64,000 nucleotides of DNA from Leuconostoc holzapfelii (lineage in GTDB: Bacteria > Bacillota > Bacilli > Lactobacillales > Lactobacillaceae), in contig NZ_JAAXPO010000002.1 in NCBI RefSeq assembly GCF_012396485.1, positions 1 to 64,000 on the forward strand, in the 5' to 3' direction. Numbering within the stretch: the stretch's first letter is position 1; each line of letters opens with the position of its first letter. A program made the translations under genes and the position numbers. The notes beneath the pieces were generated by a model. That model saw only the letters and a program-made list of their open reading frames with translations, searched no databases and was not told the DNA's origin. This document shows positions 38,589 through 46,814 of this stretch, piece by piece.

Positions 38589-38639
38589 ATCAGTATTTAA
38601 CAATAATTATAACATCTATTTTTATTCAATGTTCGGTAT

Positions 38640-39431
38640 TTAGGCGCTTTTTTTGAATTGCCAAACCGAGAACAAATAGATGACGACTTCTATCATCGCG
38701 ATAAAGAAGCTCGTGGGTAAATTCGTTAAATAAGCAATTGTCAGCCCAACCCATGTGCCAAACAAGGCAAAAGCGATGGCCAGTCCCATCAATTTGACGG
38801 TTGTTGTCACATAATATTTGGCACTCGCTGCCGGTAAGGTCACTAAGACAAAAATTAACAATGACCCGACCAATTGTGACGAAATACTCACTGATAAAGC
38901 AATCATCACCAGAAAGATATACCGAACTGCCTTTTGTCGACGCGTTTGTAAGAACATGCCCGCTTCATCAAAAGCCAATTGGCGCAGTGCGCGAAAATTA
39001 CTCAATAAGACCACGATCACTAAGATTGCCAACGCTAACAACAACCATAAATCCTGATGGCTAATGCCAAGAACTGAGCCAAATAAAATGCCAGTCGCAG
39101 CAGTCGTGCTCGTGTGACCCAAAGCTAAAAATAAGATGCCTAAGCCAATTGCCAAGGCCGATATGGCACTTGTGACATTATCACGCTTCGTATAGCCCGA
39201 CTCTAAGGCACCGATGGCTAATGATGCGCCACTGGTTGCAACCATCATGCCAAGCAAGGCTGGCCAACCAGCAAATAAGCCAAAAGCTGCGCCAGCAAAG
39301 CCAATCTCGCTTAAACTATGCGTTAAAAACGCATAATTACGTGCCACGACAAACGTGCCAACAATGCCGGCGACGATACTCACAACCGTGCCTGCCATAA
39401 ACGCATTTTGCATAAAATCATAACTAAACAT
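38640..39431 (-). CDS. Metal ABC transporter permease (ZnuB/MtsB family)
   Basis: 263 residues with eight or so membrane helices, of the ABC-3 family. FVVARNYAFLTHSLSEIGFAG is the conserved permease loop of zinc and manganese importers, and GSLLIFVLVTLPAASA is typical near the sixth helix. ATG 39431 is 6 nt from GAGG; the alternative ATG is one codon earlier. It overlaps the ATPase gene by a few bases. The metal (Zn or Mn) cannot be read from the sequence. Confidence 0.92.
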   Translation of the reverse strand: MFSYDFMQNAFMAGTVVSIVAGIVGTFVVARNYAFLTHSLSEIGFAGAAFGLFAGWPALLGMMVATSGASLAIGALESGYTKRDNVTSAISALAIGLGILFLALGHTSTTAATGILFGSVLGISHQDLWLLLALAILVIVVLLSNFRALRQLAFDEAGMFLQTRRQKAVRYIFLVMIALSVSISSQLVGSLLIFVLVTLPAASAKYYVTTTVKLMGLAIAFALFGTWVGLTIAYLTNLPTSFFIAMIEVVIYLFSVWQFKKSA

Positions 39432-40125
39432 CATGTACCTCGTCTTCTTCGTGACCGTGCGTCATTTGCATCGTCAAAGATTGCAATGCGATCTGATCGC
39501 CCTGATTTACGCCGCCATTCTCAAACAAAAGGTACCCATCTGCAAATTGTGAGATTAGCTTTAATTCATGCGTGATAAACAAAATGGTCAAGTCTTCTTC
39601 TTTTTGCAATTGTTTAACCGTTTGGAGTAATTGCACCTTGTGTTCATGGTCCAAGCTCGCCGTCGATTCATCAAGAATCAACAAATCTGGTTTTTGTACT
39701 AAGGCTTGTGCTACAAAGGCGCGCTGCTTTTGCCCACCAGAGGCTAGGCCGAGGCGTTGGTTGGCAATTCCCAACAAGTCCATCCGCGCTAGTGCTGCTT
39801 GGATGGCTTGTTTTTCATCAGCTTGCCACCACAAGCGCCAACCTTGATTATAGTTGAGTCCCACGAACTCAGAAATACGTAAAGGATAATCACGCGTGAT
39901 ATCACGAAATTGTGGCACAAAGCCAATACGTTTGGCTTGTCGTGATAAAGTCCCAACAGTTTGAACGTTTTGGCCAATGAGTGCCTTGACAAAACTCGTT
40001 TTCCCAGCGCCATTTTCGCCCAAAATCGCGAAAAATCGGCCTTTTGGAATAGCAATGTTAGCCGCTGATAAAATGACTTTTTCGCCGTAACGAATACCAA
40101 AATCTTTTGTTTCAATAATACCCAT
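39424..40125 (-). CDS. Metal ABC transporter ATPase (ZnuC/MtsC family)
   Basis: 233 residues. Walker A ILGENGAGKTSFVKAL, signature LASGGQKQRAFVAQAL, Walker B LLILDESTASLD and H-loop ITHEL. The signature reads ASGGQ instead of LSGGQ, a common small change in this group. The start is joined to the stop of the binding-protein gene (TAATG) with GAAGGTGAG upstream. The operon order is binding protein, ATPase, permease. Confidence 0.93.
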   Translation of the reverse strand: MGIIETKDFGIRYGEKVILSAANIAIPKGRFFAILGENGAGKTSFVKALIGQNVQTVGTLSRQAKRIGFVPQFRDITRDYPLRISEFVGLNYNQGWRLWWQADEKQAIQAALARMDLLGIANQRLGLASGGQKQRAFVAQALVQKPDLLILDESTASLDHEHKVQLLQTVKQLQKEEDLTILFITHELKLISQFADGYLLFENGGVNQGDQIALQSLTMQMTHGHEEDEVHDV

Positions 40126-40982
40126 TAATTCTCACCTTCTGTTGGTTTCAATGCTGCTTGCAATTGCGTCACGAATGAGAGCTGCCAATCCCATACTTTT
40201 TGATCGGTTGGTAAAATTTGGTTAAACGTAATAATTGGAATATGATGATCATTGGCCAGTTGCAGTAGGCGTTGATCATTTGGTGAGGCATCTTGACTCG
40301 CATTTAAAATAAAGCGGATCGTATGGTCTTGCATCTTTTGCGCTAGCGCGTCAAAATCGGCATCTGTCGCTGACTCAATATCTGCTTGCGCCGTTTGGTA
40401 CCCCAGTTGAGTCATAAACAAATCTTGTGCATGATTTGTCGCGAGATATTGTACATTTTTTTCCGCCTGTAAGTGCGCAATTCCCTCAGCTAACGGCTTC
40501 ATTTTATCCAACAATGCCTGACTTTGTTTGATATAAAAATCACGGTTTTGTGGATCAAAATCACTTAACAAATCAGAGAGCCGCGTGACACTTTGTAACG
40601 TGACCTGGGGACTCAACCAATAATGCGTGGCGCTTTGAGGTTTGACCCCGTCACTAGCAATTAGCACTTTAGAGCGCAATTGGAATTTTTGCCGCTGCGT
40701 GAGAAGCGAACTATCGTGACTATCAGTGAGCACCACTTCAGCCTGTTTGAATTTCTGACGTTGCTGTCTTGTAGGCAGTTGACCTGATAACAGTTGCACA
40801 TGCCCGTCTGACCCAACAATATCTTGTGCAATTTGTTGGTAAGCCACATAATCGGTCACAATTTTGACTGGTGCGTGTTTGGGTGTCGGTAATGGCACGG
40901 TTAGCTTCACGATAATCAGGCAAAGGCCAATAGGAATCAAAAGCAGCGTTAAAATGGCGTATAGTGCTTGTTTATTCTTCAT
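40125..40982 (-). CDS. Metal ABC transporter substrate-binding protein (ZnuA-like)
   Basis: 285 residues of the cluster A-I binding proteins. One N-terminal hydrophobic segment (about 6-27) without a convincing lipobox cysteine suggests a membrane-anchored form. ATHYWLSPQVTLQSV fits the family's DPHxWxxP site with changes, and YLATNHAQDLFMTQLGYQTA corresponds to the second metal histidine. There is no His-rich loop as in many zinc proteins. It is the first gene of the operon. TTGAGAG precedes the ATG. Confidence 0.85.
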   Translation of the reverse strand: MKNKQALYAILTLLLIPIGLCLIIVKLTVPLPTPKHAPVKIVTDYVAYQQIAQDIVGSDGHVQLLSGQLPTRQQRQKFKQAEVVLTDSHDSSLLTQRQKFQLRSKVLIASDGVKPQSATHYWLSPQVTLQSVTRLSDLLSDFDPQNRDFYIKQSQALLDKMKPLAEGIAHLQAEKNVQYLATNHAQDLFMTQLGYQTAQADIESATDADFDALAQKMQDHTIRFILNASQDASPNDQRLLQLANDHHIPIITFNQILPTDQKVWDWQLSFVTQLQAALKPTEGEN

Positions 40983-41002
40983 GAAATGCTCTCAATTCAT
41001 AC

Positions 41003-41021
41003 AAAAAAAGCCCATGCGGGC
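41003..41021 (-). terminator. veg terminator
   Basis: GCCC/GGGC stem with a four-base loop, followed on the minus strand by seven T residues. Confidence 0.7.
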
Positions 41022-41029
41022 ATTTAAAA

Positions 41030-41263
41030 TTAATCGGCAAACGTAATATTAATGTTGTTTGTTAAAATGTCGGTATAACTATATGACGCCCGTTCAAAAT
41101 TCGCATCTTCGTCCAGTTCAACGACGAACAAGGAGGGGAAAGTTGAGCGGAGGACACCACTGCGTTCAGTGATTTTTTTGCGACCAGCTTGCGCTACTAC
41201 GGTAACCTCTTCCCCAACATGGGCATCGAGCTTGGTCTTGATGTCTTGCAAACTACTTGGCAT
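41030..41263 (-). CDS. veg: Veg family protein
   Basis: 77 residues. MPSSLQDIKTKLDAHVGEEV and the following RKKITERSGVL match Veg, a small protein found next to ksgA in Firmicutes and linked to biofilm formation in Bacillus. The fold is a short helix and an SH3-like sheet. AAGGTGG lies 8 nt before the ATG. ksgA is upstream with a gap of about 100 bp. Confidence 0.9.
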   Translation of the reverse strand: MPSSLQDIKTKLDAHVGEEVTVVAQAGRKKITERSGVLRSTFPSLFVVELDEDANFERASYSYTDILTNNINITFAD

Positions 41264-41367
41264 TTTTATACCACCTTTCGTGAAAAACTTAATTTATTTT
41301 ATCACAAAATGGGAATAAATGCAAATTATACTGTATATTACCCGTCATAATCCAAAAAATATACGTT

Positions 41368-42255
41368 TTACTGGGTCAACCCTTCCGCACGTAGCGCGAG
41401 ATATAGCGTGGTGAATTCAGCCAAATCAAGCCGTTCAGCACGTACAGATGGCGCAATGCCCGCGGCCGTTAACGCATTGGTGATTTTTTCTTTCACCGGC
41501 GCATCTTTCCCATAGGTTTGCAGCATATTATTCCACAAGCTCTTGCGACGATGAGAAAAGCTCCCCTTCACCACACCAAACAAACGCTCAGGCTGAGCCA
41601 CAACTGTTGCCGGCGTCAAAGGCGTGAGTTTAACCACCGCGGAGTCAACATTAGGTGCTGGATTAAAAGCAGCAGCCGGCACCTGGATAGCTAATTTTGC
41701 TTGTGCAAAATAAGCCACCGTCAAGGTCAATACCCCATACGCTTTCGTACCCACCGCTGCGTTCAGACGATCCGCGACTTCACGTTGCATCATCACAACA
41801 ATGTTATCCCAAGCAATATTAGCCCGCAACAATTGCATCAAAATCGGCGTGGTAATGTAATACGGCAAGTTGGCCACGACTTTCACGCGCGCACCTGTGC
41901 CAAATTCATCCGCAATCATCTGCGGTAAATCAACTTTTAAAATATCTTGTTCGACAACTTTGACATTGTCATACGGGTGCAACGTGTCAGCCAATACCTT
42001 GACCATCTGTGGGTCAATTTCAAAAGCCAATACCTGTTTTGCGGCACGGGCGAGCTGTTCAGTCAGTGCGCCGATACCCGGACCAATTTCAATCACATAG
42101 TCCTCTGCGGTAATCTCAGCGGCATCCACGATGCCATGAAGTACCGAGAGATCAGTTAAAAAGTTTTGCCCGAATTTTTTCTTGGCGCGTAACCCGTATT
42201 GATTTAAGATCGCTTGGGTACGGATTGGGTTTGCAATATCAATTATCTCTGCCAT
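41368..42255 (-). CDS. ksgA: 16S rRNA dimethyladenosine transferase KsgA
   Basis: Dimethylates A1518 and A1519 of 16S rRNA. Start at 42255 (MAEIIDIANPIRTQAIL), with AAAGGA 10 nt upstream. 295 residues. LRAKKKFGQNFLTD opens the SAM fold, VIEIGPGIGALTEQLA is the SAM motif, and VVANLPYYITTPIL is the catalytic NLPY. It overlaps the end of rnmV. Order tatD-rnmV-ksgA-veg is conserved in Firmicutes. Confidence 0.97.
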   Translation of the reverse strand: MAEIIDIANPIRTQAILNQYGLRAKKKFGQNFLTDLSVLHGIVDAAEITAEDYVIEIGPGIGALTEQLARAAKQVLAFEIDPQMVKVLADTLHPYDNVKVVEQDILKVDLPQMIADEFGTGARVKVVANLPYYITTPILMQLLRANIAWDNIVVMMQREVADRLNAAVGTKAYGVLTLTVAYFAQAKLAIQVPAAAFNPAPNVDSAVVKLTPLTPATVVAQPERLFGVVKGSFSHRRKSLWNNMLQTYGKDAPVKEKITNALTAAGIAPSVRAERLDLAEFTTLYLALRAEGLTQ

Positions 42256-42820
42256 GTTCTGGAGTCCTTTGTAGTGCGGCACGTATTTGGTCTTGGGTAA
42301 TGCCAAATTGGTGCAGGCGTTTCATGAGTTGTTTCCCGTTGGTATAGCCAATATGCAGTGTTTCACCAAGTATCTGGCGATTCACACGCGCGTGGGCGCC
42401 ACCTAATAAGCCATTTTGTAAGAGAAAGTGTTGGTCAACATCACTGGTCTGTGCGACTTGCGGTGTCATCACTTGTGCCAATGCGGCGCGTAACACTGCT
42501 GGTTCGGCATGCTCAACACCCAGTGATTTATGCGGATTATCTTTGGCTGCACGGGCCGCATCTTGTGTGATATAAGCTTGCTTAGCTTCCGGGACATGTG
42601 CCGACATGATTTGTCGAATACGTTGGCCATTGAAATCTGGGTCGGTTAAAATAATCACCCCACGAGTTGCCGCAGCGCGTTTGGCGCGCATCACCGCATC
42701 CGGTGTGACGGCACTGCCGCCCGTTTCAATCGTATCAGCAATCACCGCGCGGGCCAAATTTTGAGTGTCTGAGCGTCCCTCGACCACAATCATTTCATTG
42801 ATTTTTGGTTTATCAGTCAT
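42239..42820 (-). CDS. rnmV: Ribonuclease M5
   Basis: Matures 5S rRNA. 193 residues with a Toprim domain: INEMIVVEGRSDTQNLARA (Glu) and VIILTDPDFNGQRIRQIM (DxD). It overlaps tatD by 8 bp and has no ribosome site, so it probably starts by coupling to tatD termination. Confidence 0.94.
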   Translation of the reverse strand: MTDKPKINEMIVVEGRSDTQNLARAVIADTIETGGSAVTPDAVMRAKRAAATRGVIILTDPDFNGQRIRQIMSAHVPEAKQAYITQDAARAAKDNPHKSLGVEHAEPAVLRAALAQVMTPQVAQTSDVDQHFLLQNGLLGGAHARVNRQILGETLHIGYTNGKQLMKRLHQFGITQDQIRAALQRTPEHGRDN

Positions 42821-43610
42821 GATTCAAAAATAAACGATGGGCGTTAGTCCGTGTGATTTCCGTCAGTTCTTTGGGTGTCATCTCGAGTGTTTCTGCCAAT
42901 GAATCCAACACGTATTTAACAAAGGCCGGTTCATTATCCTTGCCTCTAAATGGCGTTGGGGCCAAATAAGGGGCATCGGTTTCAACGAGCAACTGTTCAA
43001 GCGGGACGACTTTGGCTGCTTCGCGCACTTCTGCTGCTTTTTTAAACGTCACAACCCCACTAAATGAAATATGCATCCCTAAATCAACAAACGCCAGCGC
43101 TTGTTCAGGGGTGCCTGAAAAACTGTGCATAACGCCCTTTTTAACCCCGCTGGCCTTCAACATCGCATACACATCGTCAAACGCATCACGGTTGTGGATA
43201 ATCACGGGTAAATCATATGCTTTTGCCAAGGCCAGGTGCGTTTCAAACGCCTGCTTTTGGACATCATGCGGCGCTGTTTCCCAATAATAATCAAGGCCAG
43301 TCTCTCCGACCCCAACCACTTTATCGGCTTGTAATTGTGCCGCCAAAGTTTGCGCTGCGGCGTCATCAAAATCTACCGTATCCTCTGGTTGAAACCCTAA
43401 CACTGCATAGATGTTATCATGCGCCTGTGCAATCTCTAAGGCCCGCGCGTTCCCCACGGCGTCATAACCCACAATATTCATTTCCATGACCCGGAACTCA
43501 TTAGCACGGCCAATGTAAGCCGGTACATCATGAAATAGTTTATCATCATTGAGATGTGTATGCGTATCATAGCTATCAGCTGGGGTCTTGGTTAAATCAT
43601 AAATTGCCAT
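42813..43610 (-). CDS. tatD: TatD-family metal-dependent DNase
   Basis: 265 residues from ATG 43610. YDTHTHLND has the N-terminal metal histidines; GETGLDYYW, IIHNRDAFDD, MHSFSGTPEQAL and VETDAPYLAP complete the site. The alternative ATG at 43640 sits almost on top of GGAGG and is rejected. With the chosen start, GGAGG is 31 nt away, reduced to 10 by an 8-bp stem. It begins the tatD-rnmV-ksgA operon. Confidence 0.95.
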   Translation of the reverse strand: MAIYDLTKTPADSYDTHTHLNDDKLFHDVPAYIGRANEFRVMEMNIVGYDAVGNARALEIAQAHDNIYAVLGFQPEDTVDFDDAAAQTLAAQLQADKVVGVGETGLDYYWETAPHDVQKQAFETHLALAKAYDLPVIIHNRDAFDDVYAMLKASGVKKGVMHSFSGTPEQALAFVDLGMHISFSGVVTFKKAAEVREAAKVVPLEQLLVETDAPYLAPTPFRGKDNEPAFVKYVLDSLAETLEMTPKELTEITRTNAHRLFLNHD

Positions 43611-43646
43611 TTTCTTTCTGTGTGTGGTCAACACACACATTCCTCC
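43611..43646 (-). promoter_or_regulatory. tatD SD-hairpin-ATG site
   Basis: GGAGG (43642-43646) then TGTGTGTG (43632-43639 on the minus strand) pairing with CACACACA (43619-43626) around a five-base loop. Folding leaves 10 nt between Shine-Dalgarno and ATG. Confidence 0.7.
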
Positions 43647-43693
43647 ATTCTTTATTTGTTTAAAACAATCGCGCTGACATAATTGGTTTTAAG

Positions 43694-43717
43694 AAAAAAA
43701 GCCGCCAAGCGACTTTT
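43694..43717 (-). terminator. nusB terminator
   Basis: A short GTCGC/GCGGC-type stem with TTG loop and seven T residues on the minus strand, just after nusB. Confidence 0.65.
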
Positions 43718-43723
43718 ACCGAT

Positions 43724-44140
43724 TTAATCAACCTTTGGTGCAGCAGCTGGCGCAAAATTCTTTAACAAACCGTTAACGAACTTGCGATCGTCCTCGTCAG
43801 CAAACGTTTTTGCCAAAATCAAAGCTTCATCAATCGCCACCTTATATGGGACAAGTTGATGCGTTAATTCGTAAATTGCCAAACGCAAAATCACCAAATC
43901 AGCTTTATTGATCCGGTTAATTGCCCAGCCATCAGCTAAATGAGCTGTAATTTGCGCATCTAACTCTGATTTTGTGCCCAAGACACCATTCACCAAGCGC
44001 GGCAAATAATCATCATAATCTTTGCCTTCTAAGACAATGTCATAAAGGTTATCAATGCTATTACTTTTTGGGTCTTTTTCAAGGGCAAACAGCACTTGAA
44101 AAGCTGCTTGACGTGACTCATGTCGTGATAAATTCGCCAT
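43724..44140 (-). CDS. nusB: Transcription antitermination factor NusB
   Basis: 138-residue helical protein that binds boxA with NusE for rRNA antitermination. SRHESRQAAFQVLFALEKDP and the C-terminal KVAIDEALILAKTFADEDDRKFVNGLL are typical. Its ATG overlaps the yqhY stop (TAATG). Common Firmicutes order efp-yqhY-nusB. Confidence 0.96.
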   Translation of the reverse strand: MANLSRHESRQAAFQVLFALEKDPKSNSIDNLYDIVLEGKDYDDYLPRLVNGVLGTKSELDAQITAHLADGWAINRINKADLVILRLAIYELTHQLVPYKVAIDEALILAKTFADEDDRKFVNGLLKNFAPAAAPKVD

Positions 44141-44601
44141 TAATCGGCCACCTCAGTTGTTTTAGTTTCACCAAATAAGTTATCAGGATCAAATTGACTA
44201 GATACTTTTTCTGGCACAATACCGCTAACATGCACATTTGTTTGGACAACATGCAAGTCAGTCATTGATGTAATTTGAGATTGAATCGCGTTTTGAATAT
44301 CAAGCGCAACTTTCGGAACAGCCACGCCATATTGCAAAAAGACATAAGCATCAATCGTCAAGCCAGCCTCGGTCTGGGTCAATTCAACCCCTTTACCACG
44401 CGCATTTGAACCAAACGCATTGGTAAAGTGATCAGACAATTTACCACGCATTGAGTAAACACCCGTCACTTCTTGCGTTGCAATTTGTGCAATGACTTCA
44501 ATGACTTCTGGTGTCACCTGCGTGGTCCCAGCAACGGCATCTTGTGTTGCTAAAATAATATTTTTTGTAGCTTGTTTGCTACGCTTAATTTCTCTGGCCA
44601 T
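44140..44601 (-). CDS. yqhY: Asp23/YqhY-family protein
   Basis: 153 residues from ATG 44601 with GAGG 9 nt upstream; the longer frame crosses a terminator and is rejected. VIEVIAQIATQEVTGVYSMRG and GLTIDAYVFLQYGVAVPKVA mark the Asp23/Gls24 family. YqhY has been linked to lipid metabolism and acetyl-CoA carboxylase control in Bacillus. It is the first gene of the yqhY-nusB operon and has a possible attenuator upstream. Confidence 0.92.
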   Translation of the reverse strand: MAREIKRSKQATKNIILATQDAVAGTTQVTPEVIEVIAQIATQEVTGVYSMRGKLSDHFTNAFGSNARGKGVELTQTEAGLTIDAYVFLQYGVAVPKVALDIQNAIQSQITSMTDLHVVQTNVHVSGIVPEKVSSQFDPDNLFGETKTTEVAD

Positions 44602-44630
44602 GATATCATCCTCGAAAATATTTTTAAAAT

Positions 44631-44667
44631 AAAAAGTTCCCCTCGGGAACTTTTTGTCTGTGTTCCC
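44631..44667 (-). promoter_or_regulatory. Terminator with competing upstream arm before yqhY-nusB
   Basis: Minus-strand order: GGGAAC (44662-44667), GTTCCC (44645-44650), GGGAAC (44636-44641), TTTTT. The second and third form a terminator with a 3-nt loop; the first and second can form an alternative stem with an 11-nt loop that would prevent it. It may end efp transcripts or attenuate yqhY. Confidence 0.5.
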
Positions 44668-44749
44668 TACAACACCCGCATCATGGGACAACATGACAGC
44701 AACTTGTGCCTGTTGGCACCATCAGCTTGTGTTCGTTCACACTTTGTTA

Positions 44750-45310
44750 TTAGGCACGGCCCTTATATGAACCGTCTTCTGTATTAACGATGATTGTTTC
44801 ACCTTCGTTAATGAAGTCAGGCACAGTAATTGTTGCCCCTGTTTCAACTGTCGCAGGCTTACCTGAACCAGTTGCTGTTGCACCCTTGATACCAGGTTGT
44901 GTTTCTGTCACTTTCAAAGACACTGTTGATGGCAATTCAGCACCCAAGATTTCGTTACCATACATGGTAATCTTAACTTCCATGCCTTCAAGCAAGAACT
45001 TCAAGGCTGCTTCAATCTTGTCATCTGGCAAGTTCACTTGTTCGTATGTTTCAACGTCCATGAAAACACGGCCGTTGTTTTCAGCAAACAAATATGACAT
45101 TGGACGTGTTGTGATGTCGGCTTGTTCAAACTTATCACCAGGACGGAAAGTCACTTCATTGACAGCACCAGTGCGCAAGTTCTTCAACTTTGAGCGAACA
45201 AATGCGCCACCCTTTCCTGGCTTAACGTGTTGGAAGTCCAAAACGCGCCAAATTGAGTTTGAATATTCAATCGTCAAACCATTCTTCAAATCATTCATGC
45301 CAATTGCCAT
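44750..45310 (-). CDS. efp: Elongation factor P
   Basis: Relieves ribosome stalling at polyproline. 186 residues in three barrels. [20 protein letters not shown] opens, and [20 protein letters not shown] is the loop with the modified lysine position (PGKGG). The ATG at 45310 fits AGAGG 9 nt upstream. Followed by yqhY and nusB on the same strand. Confidence 0.97.
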   Translation of the reverse strand: MAIGMNDLKNGLTIEYSNSIWRVLDFQHVKPGKGGAFVRSKLKNLRTGAVNEVTFRPGDKFEQADITTRPMSYLFAENNGRVFMDVETYEQVNLPDDKIEAALKFLLEGMEVKITMYGNEILGAELPSTVSLKVTETQPGIKGATATGSGKPATVETGATITVPDFINEGETIIVNTEDGSYKGRA

Positions 45311-45404
45311 GATCAATATCCTCTTTTATAAATAATTTAGTTTATTATACCAGAAAACCGTCATTCATGCAGTCTTCATACAAAATAAGAGTTTACCACA
45401 AATC

Positions 45405-45872
45405 TCACAACTTCTCAATGTTTTCCCCGTTTAGGGCTGGTTGCATAATGAGATCATCAAAACGGTGAACCCCACGGAGTAATTCGCGGGCTTCTTCTAA
45501 TCCAAACGCATCAATCCATTGTTTTGATCGCGCCTTCACACGCTTAGAAATTTCCGCTTCAACACGTTGTCCCTCAGTTGTGAGTGTCAAAAAGATGCGG
45601 CGGCGATCCTTTTCGTCTGGTGTTTGCGTGATAAATTTCAATTCTAATAACGGCTTGAGTTGCCGGCCAACCGCCCCTTTGGTGACATCCCGTTCTGCCG
45701 CAATCTCTGTGAGCGTCAACGGTTGTTCACTGTGTGAAATTGATGCCATGATGAGCCATTGCTCAAAAGAAATGCCAAACTGGCGCATTGGTTGTGACAA
45801 CATTGTCTCCATATGCTTCAGCGATGACATATATACCCCAATAAAATCTGATAATGTTGAATATTCCGTCAT
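45405..45872 (-). CDS. MarR-family regulator
   Basis: 155 residues with the MarR winged helix: SISHSEQPLTLTEIAAERDV, TKGAVGRQLKPLLELKFIT (recognition helix) and DEKDRRRIFLTLTTEG (wing). Flanking helices form the dimer. AAGGGGGAG lies close before the ATG, and a perfect palindrome precedes it. The target is unknown; self-regulation is likely. Confidence 0.92.
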   Translation of the reverse strand: MTEYSTLSDFIGVYMSSLKHMETMLSQPMRQFGISFEQWLIMASISHSEQPLTLTEIAAERDVTKGAVGRQLKPLLELKFITQTPDEKDRRRIFLTLTTEGQRVEAEISKRVKARSKQWIDAFGLEEARELLRGVHRFDDLIMQPALNGENIEKL

Positions 45873-45883
45873 ATTCTCCCCCT

Positions 45884-45899
45884 TTGTGATCTATCACAA
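45884..45899. promoter_or_regulatory. Palindrome, probable MarR operator
   Basis: TTGTGAT-CT-ATCACAA, a perfect 7+7 bp palindrome immediately upstream of the ribosome site of the MarR gene and just after the stop of the LOG gene. Confidence 0.6.
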
Positions 45900-45900
45900 T

Positions 45901-46446
45901 TTAATATTGCTTGATATGCGCTAAGGCTGCATCCACCGAATGACACAAGGTAACATGCTGCATGTCAGCCACGTCAACAAACCCATTAGTCACACTATCG
46001 TTCATCCAAGCCCACAAATGATCATAAAACCCGTTCACATCTAACAATACCAATGGCTTATGGTGCAACCCAATGCGCGCCCAACTAATGACTTGAGATA
46101 ACTCTTCTAACGTGCCAAAACCACCTGGCAACACGATAAACGCATCAGCATGCGATATTAACAATTGCTTGCGTTCTGACATTGTATCAACGGCAATTAA
46201 CTGCGTAATTTCAGCAGGCGAAATGGCATCTTCTGCAAGATTTTTTGGTGACACACCAATGACTTGGCCGCCATGCGCCATGGCCGTTCGAGCCGTGACG
46301 CCCATTAAGCCATCCCGGCCACCGCCGTATACCAGCGTAATTTTTTGGTCAGCCAAGGCTGCCCCAAGGGTTGTCGCCACCGTTTTAAATTCTGACTGCA
46401 CGCCGAATTGCGAACCCATAAATACTGCGATAGATCTAATAGACAT
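45901..46446 (-). CDS. LOG-family protein (putative cytokinin riboside 5'-phosphate phosphoribohydrolase)
   Basis: 181 residues from ATG 46446 with AAAGGA 8 nt upstream. LVYGGGRDGLMGVTA, GVSPKNLAED and PGGFGTLEELSQVISWARI (PGGxGTxxE) are the LOG motifs. Family members cleave nucleoside 5'-monophosphates to ribose 5-phosphate and base. It lies directly before the MarR gene and may share its transcript. Confidence 0.92.
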   Translation of the reverse strand: MSIRSIAVFMGSQFGVQSEFKTVATTLGAALADQKITLVYGGGRDGLMGVTARTAMAHGGQVIGVSPKNLAEDAISPAEITQLIAVDTMSERKQLLISHADAFIVLPGGFGTLEELSQVISWARIGLHHKPLVLLDVNGFYDHLWAWMNDSVTNGFVDVADMQHVTLCHSVDAALAHIKQY

Positions 46447-46599
46447 TTGCTTGTTCCTTTCTATAAATTTAACAATATTAAAGTCAATAATCAAGTAATA
46501 AGCCGACAAAGTTCCCGTTTTTACACGCTATGTGGTACACTATGATATAGGTTTTCGTTCGTGACAAATTAAAAAAATTAAAGATATTTTGGAGGCATT

Positions 46600-46812
46600 A
46601 TGATTTACAAAGTTTATTACCAAGCACATCCTGAACGCAATCCCAAGCGTGAAACCACCGTTTCACTTTACTTGTCAGCAGAAAGCTTGCCACAAGCACG
46701 GGAAATTATTGAAGACAACACCACTTACAACATCGAATTTATCGAAGAACTTTCAGATAAGGCATTGACTTACGAAAAGGCCAACCCGAACTTCGAAATT
46801 ACAACATTCTAA
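46600..46812 (+). CDS. rpoY: RNA polymerase epsilon subunit RpoY
   Basis: 70 residues, starting MIYKVYYQAHPERNPKRETT, with YNIEFIEELSDKALTYEK and NFEITTF near the end: the Firmicutes epsilon subunit (DUF1447). GGAGG lies 5 nt before the ATG. RNase J1 follows after 2 bp, a fixed pairing in Firmicutes. Confidence 0.95.
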   Translation: MIYKVYYQAHPERNPKRETTVSLYLSAESLPQAREIIEDNTTYNIEFIEELSDKALTYEKANPNFEITTF

Positions 46813-46814
46813 CT

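Noticed and set aside
43610-43640. ATG at 43640 as start of tatD
   Set aside because: It lies two bases after GGAGG, and the extra residues do not resemble TatD N-termini.
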